Shown: positions 26,413-34,778 of the stretch, one piece after another
Layout: every line of letters begins with the position of its first letter
How positions within the stretch are numbered: position 1 is the first letter of the stretch
Translations under genes and position numbers: made by a program
Assembly (NCBI GenBank): GCA_963807015.1
Contig: CAWEAS010000034.1
Location: forward strand, 124,001 to 188,000
Length of the DNA: 64,000 bases
Direction of reading: 5' to 3'
From: JAJPKK01 sp963807015
GTDB lineage: Bacteria; Pseudomonadota; Alphaproteobacteria; Rhizobiales; Xanthobacteraceae
The notes under the pieces: generated by a model
The model's input: only the letters and a program-made list of their open reading frames with translations
Told to the model about the DNA's origin: nothing
Databases searched by the model: none

Positions 26413-27125
26413 GCGTCACGCTCGCGCATAGGAGCCGCGCCGGAAGTTGCCACGCGCACGAACGTCGCGACAATCCGGCCTGCGGCGACGAGCGTGCCGC
26501 GCAGGCTGCCGGCGACCTTGGAGGCGCCGCCGGTGCGGCAACGATAGTTCACCGGAATTTCGAGGACGCGCAGGCCCTCGCGCGCAGCGCGCATCTGCAT
26601 CTCGATGTTCCAGCCGTAGGTCATCTCGGTCATGCCGAGCCGCAGCAGCGCGTCACGCCTGATCGCCCGGAACGCGCACATGTCGGTGTAGCGCACGCCG
26701 TAGAGCGCCTGCGTGCCCAAGCCGGCGAGCCATCCCGCCAGCAATTGGTGCCAACCAATGCTGCCGGGTTCGCGAATGCCGCGCGCACGCGAGGTGATGA
26801 CGAAATCGTATCGGCCCTCGCGGATCGGCGCGACCAATTGCTCGATCCACACCGGATCATCGGCGCCGTCACCATCCATGAAGACCACGATGTCAGCGTC
26901 AGCGGCTGCGGCGACGCCCGCAAGGCAGGCACGTCCGTAGCCGCGGCCCGCGTCAATGACCTCGGCGCCGGCCTCTTTCGCCCGCGCAGCGGTCGCGTCG
27001 CGGCTGCCGCCGTCGGCGACGATCACGCGGCTGACGAGAGGGCGCGGGATCGCCCGCGCGACCCCGCCGATCGAGACTTCCTCGTTGAGCGTTGGAATAA
27101 TCACGGCAACGGAGTTCCCGCTCAT
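26409..27125 (-). CDS. Family 2 glycosyltransferase
   Basis: 238 residues with the GT-A features of family 2: VAVIIPTLNEE at the start, VIVADGGSRDAT, and the metal-binding FMDGDGADDP. It resembles the dolichol-phosphate-mannose-synthase-like and TIGR04283-like enzymes. Start ATG at 27125 overlaps the radical SAM gene stop by one base (TGATG). Donor and acceptor are unknown. Confidence 0.85.
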   Translation of the reverse strand: MSGNSVAVIIPTLNEEVSIGGVARAIPRPLVSRVIVADGGSRDATAARAKEAGAEVIDAGRGYGRACLAGVAAAADADIVVFMDGDGADDPVWIEQLVAPIREGRYDFVITSRARGIREPGSIGWHQLLAGWLAGLGTQALYGVRYTDMCAFRAIRRDALLRLGMTEMTYGWNIEMQMRAAREGLRVLEIPVNYRCRTGGASKVAGSLRGTLVAAGRIVATFVRVATSGAAPMRERDA

Positions 27126-28222
27126 CACAGGCTCCAACGCAGCCCACAGCTCGCGCACGCGGCAGGCGGCCGATCAGACAGCAACTCCTCGCGGAACGCC
27201 TGGTACCGCGCCCCGTTCCAAATCTCGCGCAGCGTCTCCTGTGTGGCATCGCCGAGCGTGTAGTTCTCGTAGCCGCGCTGCGAGAACGGCGCGATGCAAC
27301 AGGGCAGCGCCCGCCCGTTCGCGGTGAAATACATGACGGTCCAGGGTCGGCGGCACATCGACCACGGCGAGCTTTCGTCGCCATCCTCGCGCCGGCGCTT
27401 GAGGCTCATGCCGGGCTCCGACGCCGCGCCCGATGCACTGAAAGTCACGCCCAGGCTTTTCGCCAGCGCCGTCGCCTCAGCGAGATACGCGGCTTCCTCA
27501 CGGTTCATCCGCTCATAGAGCGCCTGGTCCGGACGCGCATGGCCGATCGAGTCCTGCTCGAAGAACACCAGGCGCTGGAGATAGACCTCCCGCACGCCGA
27601 TCTCGGCCGCGACCTTCACGAACGCCGGCAGCTCGGCAATCGTTTCCTTGAGACCCGTCAGCCAGGCCGAGACGCGCGGACGGTCCCTGCCCTCGCTCTC
27701 CTGCAATTGGCGAAACGCGCGCACATTCTTCAGGATTCGGCCGAAGTAGTCCTTACCGCGGACAGCGCGGTAGGATTTGGCATTGGACGCATCGAGCGAC
27801 ACCCGCAGCTCGTCGAGACCTGCCTCGATCAAGGCGCGGCCGTTGCGTTCGTTGAGCACAGTGCCGTTGGTGTTGAACAGCACGTAGGTGCCGCGGTCCT
27901 TGAGATGGCGGACCATGCGCGGCAGATGCTTCACCAGCATCGGCTCGCCGACGCCGTGAAGAACTGCGCGCTCGATGTTGGGAAGCTGGTCGACAATCTT
28001 GTTGAACAGCTCCCAACTCATGTCCGCCGGCGGCTCAAGCTCCTCGTAAGTACGCGGACAGGTGGTGCAGAGCAGATTGCAGCGGTTCGTCGTCTCGAGA
28101 TAGAGACACACCGGCGGCCGCGCAGTAGAAGCGGTGCGTTGGCCGGCCGCGCTCTCGAAATAGCGGCGCGGATCGACGGAACGATCCGCCGCCAACGAGT
28201 TCCCGTTCGTCACCTCGCTCAT
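27125..28222 (-). CDS. Radical SAM/SPASM-type enzyme
   Basis: 365 residues. The radical SAM cluster motif CNLLCTTC (Cys 48, 52, 55) follows LYLETTNR, and the SAM-binding part continues with HGVGEPML and FNTNGTVLNER. The C-terminus has a SPASM-like set of cysteines (SMCRRPW, ALPCCIAP, CASCGLRW) for auxiliary iron-sulfur clusters. Such enzymes modify peptides, sugars or small molecules; the substrate is not evident. The four genes 29023-25462 overlap end to end, so it is one transcriptional unit with two transferases and a phosphorylase. Confidence 0.87.
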   Translation of the reverse strand: MSEVTNGNSLAADRSVDPRRYFESAAGQRTASTARPPVCLYLETTNRCNLLCTTCPRTYEELEPPADMSWELFNKIVDQLPNIERAVLHGVGEPMLVKHLPRMVRHLKDRGTYVLFNTNGTVLNERNGRALIEAGLDELRVSLDASNAKSYRAVRGKDYFGRILKNVRAFRQLQESEGRDRPRVSAWLTGLKETIAELPAFVKVAAEIGVREVYLQRLVFFEQDSIGHARPDQALYERMNREEAAYLAEATALAKSLGVTFSASGAASEPGMSLKRRREDGDESSPWSMCRRPWTVMYFTANGRALPCCIAPFSQRGYENYTLGDATQETLREIWNGARYQAFREELLSDRPPAACASCGLRWSL

Positions 28223-29023
28223 TCGGCGGCACTCTGCAACGACGGATCGGCGATCCCGAGCCGTTGCGCGAAGTCACCGCCGGCGCTCAGCATCGCCAGC
28301 AATCGACGCGTCTGCGGCGCATGATGGGGAGTGAGGCCGCTCGCAAAGCTGACGCCATCACACAGTTCGGTGTTGAGGAGACGGAGCGACGAGGCATCAT
28401 CGACGTCGTACCAAGCGGGCAGCGTGTGGACGTCGAGGCCGATTTCGGCGGCACGCTCGAGGGTCTGCTGCGCCACCACGTCGGTGCTCCACGCGATGTC
28501 GTCGAACAGCCGCCGATGCGCCGCCTTTAGGCCAAGCAGATAATAGCCGCCGTCCGTCGACGGTCCGAGCACGGCGCGGTCGCCGGGGCGCGCAAGCACT
28601 TGCACGGCTTCGACCAGCAGCGCCGTCGGCAACGTCGGGCTGTCCGAATTGAGCACCACCGCGCCGGTGTGGCCGTCAGCCAGCAACCGTTCGATAGCGG
28701 CGTAGAGGCAATCGCCGAAGTTCGGATGCCACGCTTCAAAGCGATTGGTCGACGGCAGAATGTCCGCGAAGAAGTCGCTGGCACCCGCCGGACCGTACGC
28801 CATGTAGCCCTGCACGGCGACGCCCCTCCCTTGACCGTGCGCCGCGGCGATATTCGTCGCGACATCCTGCAAGAAGGCGGTGTTGAACTTGGCGGCTTCT
28901 TCGAACGTCAGCGGTGGGACGAGTTCTTGTCTTGGCGCGCGCGGGAATGGACGCTTTGGCCATCACGGCGATGCCGCATGATTCGCCGGCGCGCCGTCTG
29001 ACGTTGTCATCATCGCTGGTCAC
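28219..29023 (-). pseudogene. TIGR04282-type (DUF2064) nucleotidyl/glycosyltransferase, broken by a single-base frameshift
   Basis: The 5' part reads from a GTG at 29023 (GAGGGGCGAAGG upstream) as CGIAVMAKASIPARAKTR, then goes out of frame at about 28924-28925. From there another frame gives LVPPLTFEEAAKFNTAFLQD and runs to a stop at 28219 with the rest of the family (VVLNSDSPTLP, GPSTDGGYYLLGL). Dropping one A restores KTRLVPPLT, the normal family sequence. So the gene is either inactivated or carries a consensus error. The intact family resembles CofC-type transferases and is annotated near arsenosugar genes in some bacteria. Confidence 0.8.
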
Positions 29024-29381
29024 GCCTTCGCCCCTCGATCCAGCCAGCACGATCTGCAATCTCTGCTTAAGCGAGAAGGTGAAACAATGCTATCGAGGCA
29101 ACCCGCTGTGACATTCACATTTTCCCTAGAAACGTCGATGATGAGATAACTATTCCGTGACCCGGGAGTGAAGGCCGGACGTCGAGAAGGGCAAACGTCG
29201 AATCCGCCGTCTGGTTCCGGCGCTGAAAAAATGGCTTCAGCCTCAAATCCTCGGGCACAAATCCTCAAAGGCCCGGGCACAAATAAAGAATGCCGTATGC
29301 GGTCCACGACACGGCCTAATGAAAATGGCCGGGACAAGCCCGGCCATTCCTCATCGAGATGCTATTTTTTAGGCAGCGCGC
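29024..29381. other. Non-coding gap with a terminator
   Basis: About 360 bases between the transferase pseudogene and the lectin-like gene, both minus strand. No open frame here has family features. The stretch holds the terminator of the lectin-like gene (29324-29348) and presumably the promoter of the radical SAM cassette towards 29030-29150, where AT-rich sequence (cattttccctagaaacg) occurs. Confidence 0.4.
29324..29348 (-). terminator. Intrinsic terminator after the lectin-like gene
   Basis: Perfect 10-base stem aatggccggg / cccggccatt with a 5-base loop. On the minus strand it is followed by a short T run (attttc). It lies about 35-60 bases downstream of the lectin-like stop. On the plus strand there is no comparable T tract. 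Confidence 0.7.
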
Positions 29382-30044
29382 TCACTGCGCCGCGAAGCAA
29401 TAGAAAAGACCATTGCCCCCGGTCGCGACCAGTCCCGGCTGGGTGCAATCGCGCGACATGTGCGAAGACTGCCAGGAGTGCTGGTAGACCGTGTCGGCGA
29501 TGCCTTGGCGGTCGCTGTGGCCGAGCATGGCCGAGCCGAAGTTGCCGCTCGTCCAATTGCCACAGGTCAGGTTGAGATTGCCCGGGAACGCGCGGCCTTC
29601 GAGGGTCGAGCCGGTCAGCATGTCGTGCATGTTCGGCGTGTCGCCGCGCACCTTGATGCGTTCGCCTTTCTCGTCGAGACCGGTTTCCTTGTTGATGTTA
29701 GCGTTGTTCTCGAGGTCGTTGAGGTCCTTGGCGATGACGACGCCCTTCGCGTTCTGCCACGGTCCGTTGCCGATACGGTCGCGCGCATTGATGCCCGGTC
29801 CGGCCGGCGCCGAATTGGTGCTGAGATAGGCGCGCCAAGTCTTGCTGCCGGCGCCGGCTGCCGTCGCAAGCTGCTGACAATGCCTGTCCGCGCCCTCGAT
29901 GCCGCCGAGATCGCCGCCTTTTCCGGAGCCGACGCTGGTGATGAAGAATGTCATGTTGTTCTGTTGCGCCAGGGACGCTCCGGCCCATCCAAGGGACAGC
30001 ACGGCCGCAGAGGCGAGGATCGAAAGACGCAGTGTGGTAGTCAT
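29382..30044 (-). CDS. Secreted lectin-like protein
   Basis: 220 residues with a cleavable signal peptide (hydrophobic stretch, then GASLAQQ). The mature part resembles a family annotated as lectin in Bradyrhizobium-type genomes: MTFFITSVGSGKGGDLGG, ADRHCQQLA, TWRAYLSTN, ARDRIGNGPWQNAKGVVIAKD, and four or more cysteines likely to form disulfides. The fold is probably C-type-lectin-like (DUF1554/endostatin type). Ligand and role are unknown. An intrinsic terminator follows. Confidence 0.7.
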   Translation of the reverse strand: MTTTLRLSILASAAVLSLGWAGASLAQQNNMTFFITSVGSGKGGDLGGIEGADRHCQQLATAAGAGSKTWRAYLSTNSAPAGPGINARDRIGNGPWQNAKGVVIAKDLNDLENNANINKETGLDEKGERIKVRGDTPNMHDMLTGSTLEGRAFPGNLNLTCGNWTSGNFGSAMLGHSDRQGIADTVYQHSWQSSHMSRDCTQPGLVATGGNGLFYCFAAQ

Positions 30045-30189
30045 GGTTTCTCCCTTTGAGTCCGAAGCGCAAGCTTTTTTGGCTGATCGGCCGAGTCATT
30101 GCTTGGCTTTCGGCCCGCGGGGAGATGATACCGCGACGCCCATCGCGCTGCTAGTGCCACCAGCGGTGCATGCGCCGCGCCGCCGGCGC

Positions 30190-30720
30190 CTAGCTGGCGG
30201 CAGGTGCCAACTCGTTGCCAGGCGCGTCCGCCCGCGCGTGGGCGAGAAATCGCGGGTCGATCGCAAGCGAGGGCGGCGCATCCTCGTCGACGAACACCGG
30301 GAAGAGAGTATGCAGCGCGTAGCGCCACTCGCCATTCCAGGGCACCCATTCGCTGGCAAAATCGGCGACGAGAATCGGCGCCGTCGCCATGCGGAACGGC
30401 GGTCGGCCGCGGCCGCGGTGGACCATGATCAATCCAGACGTGTATGCGCGCCCGTTGTGCTGGGAATGAAAAATGTGATTGGTGACGACGTGGCGTGTCG
30501 TCATCTCCCGCCGATGGCGCCGCCATTCATAGAAGCTGCTGATGCCGTCGCGGCCTTCGAAGCGATTGTTTCCGACAGCGAACACGCCATCGTCGCAGTA
30601 AAATTCATCGGCGTGACGCCCGCCGTCGAAGTCGACATCGTACCAATGTTCCAACTCGAGGCGTTGCAGCGTGTACCAGGTTTCAAGTTCGTCGGCGTGA
30701 TGTATGCGGTCCGTGTTCAT
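30190..30720 (-). CDS. NTF2/SnoaL-like protein
   Basis: 176 residues starting MNTDRIHHADELETWYTLQRLELEHWYDVDF. The pattern (helical start, DGVFAVG, FEGRDGISSFYEWRRHRR, TRHVVTNHIF and late beta strands) matches the SnoaL-like NTF2 fold shared by small isomerases, hydratases and the small subunits of ring-hydroxylating dioxygenases. No partner large subunit is adjacent, so the activity is open. Confidence 0.65.
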   Translation of the reverse strand: MNTDRIHHADELETWYTLQRLELEHWYDVDFDGGRHADEFYCDDGVFAVGNNRFEGRDGISSFYEWRRHRREMTTRHVVTNHIFHSQHNGRAYTSGLIMVHRGRGRPPFRMATAPILVADFASEWVPWNGEWRYALHTLFPVFVDEDAPPSLAIDPRFLAHARADAPGNELAPAAS

Positions 30721-30886
30721 GGCTATCCACAGCCTTGAAATGATTGCTCGATCAGTTAATTAATCCGATTCGTTCCCGGTCAGTTCCGCGCCGTGGCTGC
30801 GACATGATCGCGGCTGCGGCATGCTGATCGAGGTGCGATCGTTGTGCGAATCGCGCAGCGGGGATGGATTGCCTTGGGGGGCGAAA

Positions 30887-31327
30887 ATGCAAGAGGAACA
30901 AGGCCGCGTCGTGCGCATCATGGCGCTTGCCACCGGGACGGTCTGCGGCCTGTTGATCACACTGACGCTGCAAGTTGTGCTTGGCCATCTCAACGTCGAA
31001 TTCGACTCGATGTGGCACAATCTGTTCGCGTCGCCGACGGCGCAGGCGAGGTCCGCCATGGCATGGTGGCTGATCGCCGGGACCGGACTCGTCGCCGGCT
31101 TCGTCAGCGCCGCGATCGCGCGATTCCTGATGTTGAACTGGTGGCCGCTGCGCGGCCCGCGCTGGGTGCTCGGCGCCGCCATCGTCGTGGGGTTGGCCGC
31201 CGTCGGCCACATGGCGAGCGAACCGACTGAGTTCGATGCCGCCGCCCATGTGGCTGCGGGCGTTGCCGGAATGACGGTTGCAATGCTCACCGCATGCCTC
31301 GGCGCCTTCTTTGCAGCACGGCGATAA
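30887..31327 (+). CDS. Small integral membrane protein of unknown function
   Basis: 146 residues from the ATG at 30887 (MQEEQGRVVRIMALATG). Four hydrophobic segments are visible: around TVCGLLITLTLQVVLG, WWLIAGTGLVAGFVSAAI, WVLGAAIVVGLAAVG and VAGMTVAMLTACLGAFF. I do not recognise a family. An in-frame start at 30821 would add 22 polar residues and is less likely. It is convergent with the small gene at 31338. Confidence 0.6.
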   Translation: MQEEQGRVVRIMALATGTVCGLLITLTLQVVLGHLNVEFDSMWHNLFASPTAQARSAMAWWLIAGTGLVAGFVSAAIARFLMLNWWPLRGPRWVLGAAIVVGLAAVGHMASEPTEFDAAAHVAAGVAGMTVAMLTACLGAFFAARR

Positions 31328-31337
31328 GGGCCTTCAC

Positions 31338-31538
31338 CTAAGCAAGAACGTCGATCCTTTGGCCGGTGCCCGGCGCAAGGGCGGCCTGCGGCGGCGGAAG
31401 CGGGGCCGAGTTGTTCGCAGCGTTTTGCTGTGACGCGACGGAATTGGCGGCACTCGGCGGCGACGCCATTGTGATTGACGAATTCAGAGATCCCGGGGGG
31501 ATATCAGATGGTGACACACCGCCAATCGATATGCTCAT
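31338..31538 (-). CDS. Small hypothetical protein, possibly YjfB-like
   Basis: 66 residues: MSISIGGVSPSDIPPGSL, a low-complexity Ser/Ala/Asn/Pro middle, and an ending GTGQRIDVLA. The ending and size recall the YjfB-type putative motility proteins, but the similarity is weak. No flagellar gene is nearby. An AAGG site lies about ten bases before the ATG. It may be a real short gene, though I cannot exclude a chance frame. Confidence 0.4.
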   Translation of the reverse strand: MSISIGGVSPSDIPPGSLNSSITMASPPSAANSVASQQNAANNSAPLPPPQAALAPGTGQRIDVLA

Positions 31539-31642
31539 GTCTCGAACCTTGCGTTCCTCTCCCCGCCGTATCGAACGACAGGTCCGTTAACGGACCATGC
31601 GCGCGATGGCATACCTGACGTGGCGTTAACGAGCGGCGGGCA

Positions 31643-33118
31643 TCACAGCGCGAGCGCCTCCCGCGACTTGGCGCGATCGATCAGCATCGCGCGCGCGGCA
31701 TCAAGGATCGCCGCGACTGCCGGCCGGCGATAGTCCCATCGCGCGTCGGCATCGGGCTCGTTCACCACCATCGTGGCGTTCGCCTCGAACAACAGCACAT
31801 CACCCGATGGGCTGAGACCGAAGTCGATGCCGCCATAGTCGAGCGCCAGCACATCCCGTATCCGCTCAAGCGCCGCGATGGCCTTCGCACCAAGGCTTGC
31901 GGGCATGTCAGTCAAAAAGGCCGCCTCCTCCGCCCGATAATCGTCGTGCCCGCCCATGTCGGACGTGAAATAGTGAACCTTCCATTGTCGCGATATCGCG
32001 AGATGCAGTGGATAGATGCGGCCGTTGATCACCATGACGCGATATTTTCGCGCCATGCCATCCCCACCGCGGGCATCGAGATATTCGATGGCAAGAAGCT
32101 CGTCCCCAGGCAGACCAGCCACCGCCGCAGCCAGCGCATCCGCCTTCTCCACGAGAACGAAATTGCGTCCGGTATGAAAGCCCGGCGCGCGCAGCAACAA
32201 TGGAAATGCCAAGCCGCGGTGCGTTAGTGCGGTGGCACCATCGGGGCCGGCAAGATCGGCACGCGGCAGCGCGACAATCCGTGGCGCCACGACGCCGTCA
32301 AGCGCAGCGACGCGGCATGCGTTGGCGGCGCGTCCCGTCGCGAGCACCGCGCGAGGGTGGTTGATGATGGGTGCGCCTGTTCGCGCGATGATCGCGCACG
32401 CCGCTTCGAGCGCTGTCTTGCACCGGTCGGCATCGCCGATGGTGTTGAAGACCAGATGATGCGGCGGGAGCGGAGTTGCAGCGTCAAAGAAATCGGCAAC
32501 GACAACCGTCGTCAGAAATATCCGGTTGTCCAGAAACGGAGCGGTCGGAATGTTGCCGCCGTCAGCCGACACCAGCATCAAAATGCGAACTGGCGGCTTG
32601 GTCCCGCGATACGGCAGCGTCGTTACGGACTCCCGGGCAAATCCGACGCGGCGGTGGCGGTCGGCGCCCTCGACGTCGCCTAGTTCCGTGAGCACCGTCG
32701 CAAAACCCTGATGCGCCTGCGGATGGTTCGGGTCGAGCCGCAGCGCGGTCTCGTAATTGACGCGGGCACCCACGAGATCACCGTCATGCAGCAACAGGTT
32801 TGCCAGGTTGACGTGGCCCTTGGGGTTATCGGGATGGTGTGCAACCGCTTGGGCGTAGAGCGTGCGCGCCGCCGTCCTGAATCCCGTTGCCGCGAGCATG
32901 GTCGCGAAATCGTTCAAGGCGGCGAAGTGGGTGGGCGCCCGCGTGATCACGTCGAGGTAGGCGGCGCGGGCCTCGTCAGGTCGGTCGACCGCATAGAGAA
33001 GGGCTGCCCGCTCGACGCGGGCTTCGACCGCATCCGGCATAGCGGCGATAATATCATCGAGGTGCCGAAGTCTCGCCTCCTGCGTGAGCCTCGGCGGCCA
33101 CGGCGTCTCAGCGTTCAT
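31643..33118 (-). CDS. TPR protein with C-terminal ATP-grasp-like domain (paralogue of 34779-36563)
   Basis: 491 residues from the ATG at 33118. Residues 1-170 form three to four TPR repeats (for example AALNDFATMLAATGFRTAARTLYAQAVAHHPDNP). A Rossmann-like part follows (VRILMLVSADGGN), then PIINHPRAVLATGR, FPLLLRAPGFHTGRN, KYRVMVINGRIYPLHLA, and a Mg-binding segment IDFGLSPSGDVLLFEANATM (E-x-N). These are ATP-grasp ligase features, with Arg where many members have Lys. It overlaps the PLP decarboxylase gene by 11 bases. It may ligate or amidate an amino-acid-derived substrate, which is an inference. Confidence 0.72.
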   Translation of the reverse strand: MNAETPWPPRLTQEARLRHLDDIIAAMPDAVEARVERAALLYAVDRPDEARAAYLDVITRAPTHFAALNDFATMLAATGFRTAARTLYAQAVAHHPDNPKGHVNLANLLLHDGDLVGARVNYETALRLDPNHPQAHQGFATVLTELGDVEGADRHRRVGFARESVTTLPYRGTKPPVRILMLVSADGGNIPTAPFLDNRIFLTTVVVADFFDAATPLPPHHLVFNTIGDADRCKTALEAACAIIARTGAPIINHPRAVLATGRAANACRVAALDGVVAPRIVALPRADLAGPDGATALTHRGLAFPLLLRAPGFHTGRNFVLVEKADALAAAVAGLPGDELLAIEYLDARGGDGMARKYRVMVINGRIYPLHLAISRQWKVHYFTSDMGGHDDYRAEEAAFLTDMPASLGAKAIAALERIRDVLALDYGGIDFGLSPSGDVLLFEANATMVVNEPDADARWDYRRPAVAAILDAARAMLIDRAKSREALAL

Positions 33119-34598
33119 GATAGCGCGGCGCAAGCGGCACTTCGTCGGCGCGCATTCGCTCGGCGAGGACGCGGAGAGCCGACGCCTGCAACACCTCCAT
33201 CAACGTGTCGATGTCGGCCTCGGTCGTCCGGTGATTGACGATAGCGGCGCGAATCACGGTCTTGCCGCCGATCGAGGTCGTCGATGGCGCGGCGAGGCCG
33301 CGATCGTGCAGATCGCAGACGATAGCCTTGTTCAGTGCGCCATCGTCGCCCATTCGCAAGGCGAAGCAGACGATGTTGAGGGTCACCGGAGCGCAGACCT
33401 CGAACAGTTCGCTCTCCGTAAGCCGCGCTTCGAGGTAGCGCGCCAACCGGCACGTGTGCTCGATGCAGGCGCCGATCTGGGCGGCGCCCAGGACGCGGAA
33501 CGTGAACCATGTCTTCAATGCGCGGAAGCCGCGGGACAGATCGGGGCCAAGGTCGCACGGCCACACCTCGCCGGCGGCGAGGCCGCTCGGCGCGCGATCG
33601 AGATAAGCCGCAGAATTGCTAAATGTGCGCAAATGCACATCAGCGTCCCGGACGAGGACGAAGCCGGCGTCATAGGGAACATGCGCCCATTTATGGAAGT
33701 CGAATGCAACCGAAGACGCGCGTTCGATGCCGGCAATCAACGGCGCAAGCGTCGGAGATAGCGCGCACAGGGCGCCGAACGCGCCATCGACGTGGAACCA
33801 TAGGCGCTCGCGGCGACAGAGGTCGGCGAGCGCGGGCAGATCATCGATCGCTCCGGTATTCACGGTGCCGGCGGTCCCCACCACCAGAAATGGCCGCAAT
33901 CCGCGCGCACGATCTTCGGCGATCGCCTTATTGAGCGCGTCGACCAACATGGCACCGCAGGCATCGACCGGAATCATGCGCAGATGGTGTGATCCGATGC
34001 CGGAAATTTCGGCCGCCTGCACGATGCAGCGATGAGCCTGCGCCGATGTGTAGGCTGTGAGCTGCGGGCCGGCCTCGCGCAGCCCGTCGCGCCTGACCGT
34101 TTCTCCGAGCGCGGCGTGACGCGCTACGAGCAGCGCGACGAGATTTGCGGCCGACGTCCCCGTAACGAACAGTCCCGATGCGGTGTCGGGAAATCCGAGC
34201 ATCTCAGCAGCCCAGGCAGTAGCCTGGCGCTCCACCTCGAGGCCGATGTGATTCCGCCCGCCGCAATTCGCATTGAGCCCCGCCGCCAGCATCTCGCCCA
34301 CCATCCCGACCGGCGTTCCGGCGCCATGAACCCAGCCCATGAACAGCGGGTGGCCGTTGCCGTTGGCATACGGCTTGATGAAGGCCTCGAAATCATCGAG
34401 AGCCGCACTGAGTGGCTGCGATGCCCGCGGAAGCGGCTCCCGGAAATGCGCGCGGATGTCCGGCGGCGCCGGCTGCCACACTTTGCGATCTCGGATTGAC
34501 GCAAGGTGATCGATCATCTGATCGAGGGCGCGATGACTGTCGCGCCGAAAGATTTCCCAATCCCGCGGGTCGAGATTCGGCTCAGAAGATTGAGTCAT
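33108..34598 (-). CDS. PLP-dependent amino acid decarboxylase (group II, aromatic-L-amino-acid type)
   Basis: 496 residues. The PLP lysine is K303 in AFDFHKWAHVPYDAG, the pyridinium-binding aspartate is D271 in FHVDGAFG, and H189 (TSAQAHR) is placed to stack on PLP. The N-terminal HPLFMGWVHGAGTPVGMVGEML segment is family-typical. Members decarboxylate tyrosine, tryptophan, DOPA, glutamate or aspartate, or act as aldehyde synthases; the substrate is not clear. It is coupled to the TPR/ATP-grasp gene downstream and lies divergent from a second paralogue, suggesting a shared pathway. Confidence 0.85.
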   Translation of the reverse strand: MTQSSEPNLDPRDWEIFRRDSHRALDQMIDHLASIRDRKVWQPAPPDIRAHFREPLPRASQPLSAALDDFEAFIKPYANGNGHPLFMGWVHGAGTPVGMVGEMLAAGLNANCGGRNHIGLEVERQATAWAAEMLGFPDTASGLFVTGTSAANLVALLVARHAALGETVRRDGLREAGPQLTAYTSAQAHRCIVQAAEISGIGSHHLRMIPVDACGAMLVDALNKAIAEDRARGLRPFLVVGTAGTVNTGAIDDLPALADLCRRERLWFHVDGAFGALCALSPTLAPLIAGIERASSVAFDFHKWAHVPYDAGFVLVRDADVHLRTFSNSAAYLDRAPSGLAAGEVWPCDLGPDLSRGFRALKTWFTFRVLGAAQIGACIEHTCRLARYLEARLTESELFEVCAPVTLNIVCFALRMGDDGALNKAIVCDLHDRGLAAPSTTSIGGKTVIRAAIVNHRTTEADIDTLMEVLQASALRVLAERMRADEVPLAPRYHER

Positions 34599-34778
34599 GG
34601 GTATCGATTGTCAGGATGTTGCGGACGCTGGATACAGCCACGGTTCCCGGCAGAACCACGGGCGAATCACCAACCGCGCTGACGTTAACATTTTATTAGA
34701 ATTTCGGCCCGAGACCGTCAGTAGGGGCGGGCGGCGTTTCGAGAATCATAGCGGTGCGCCGAGAGTTGGGGAACGGAC

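Noticed and set aside
25462..29381. Radical SAM cassette as a mobile element
   Set aside because: No transposase, integrase, tRNA or terminal repeats are visible at its ends.
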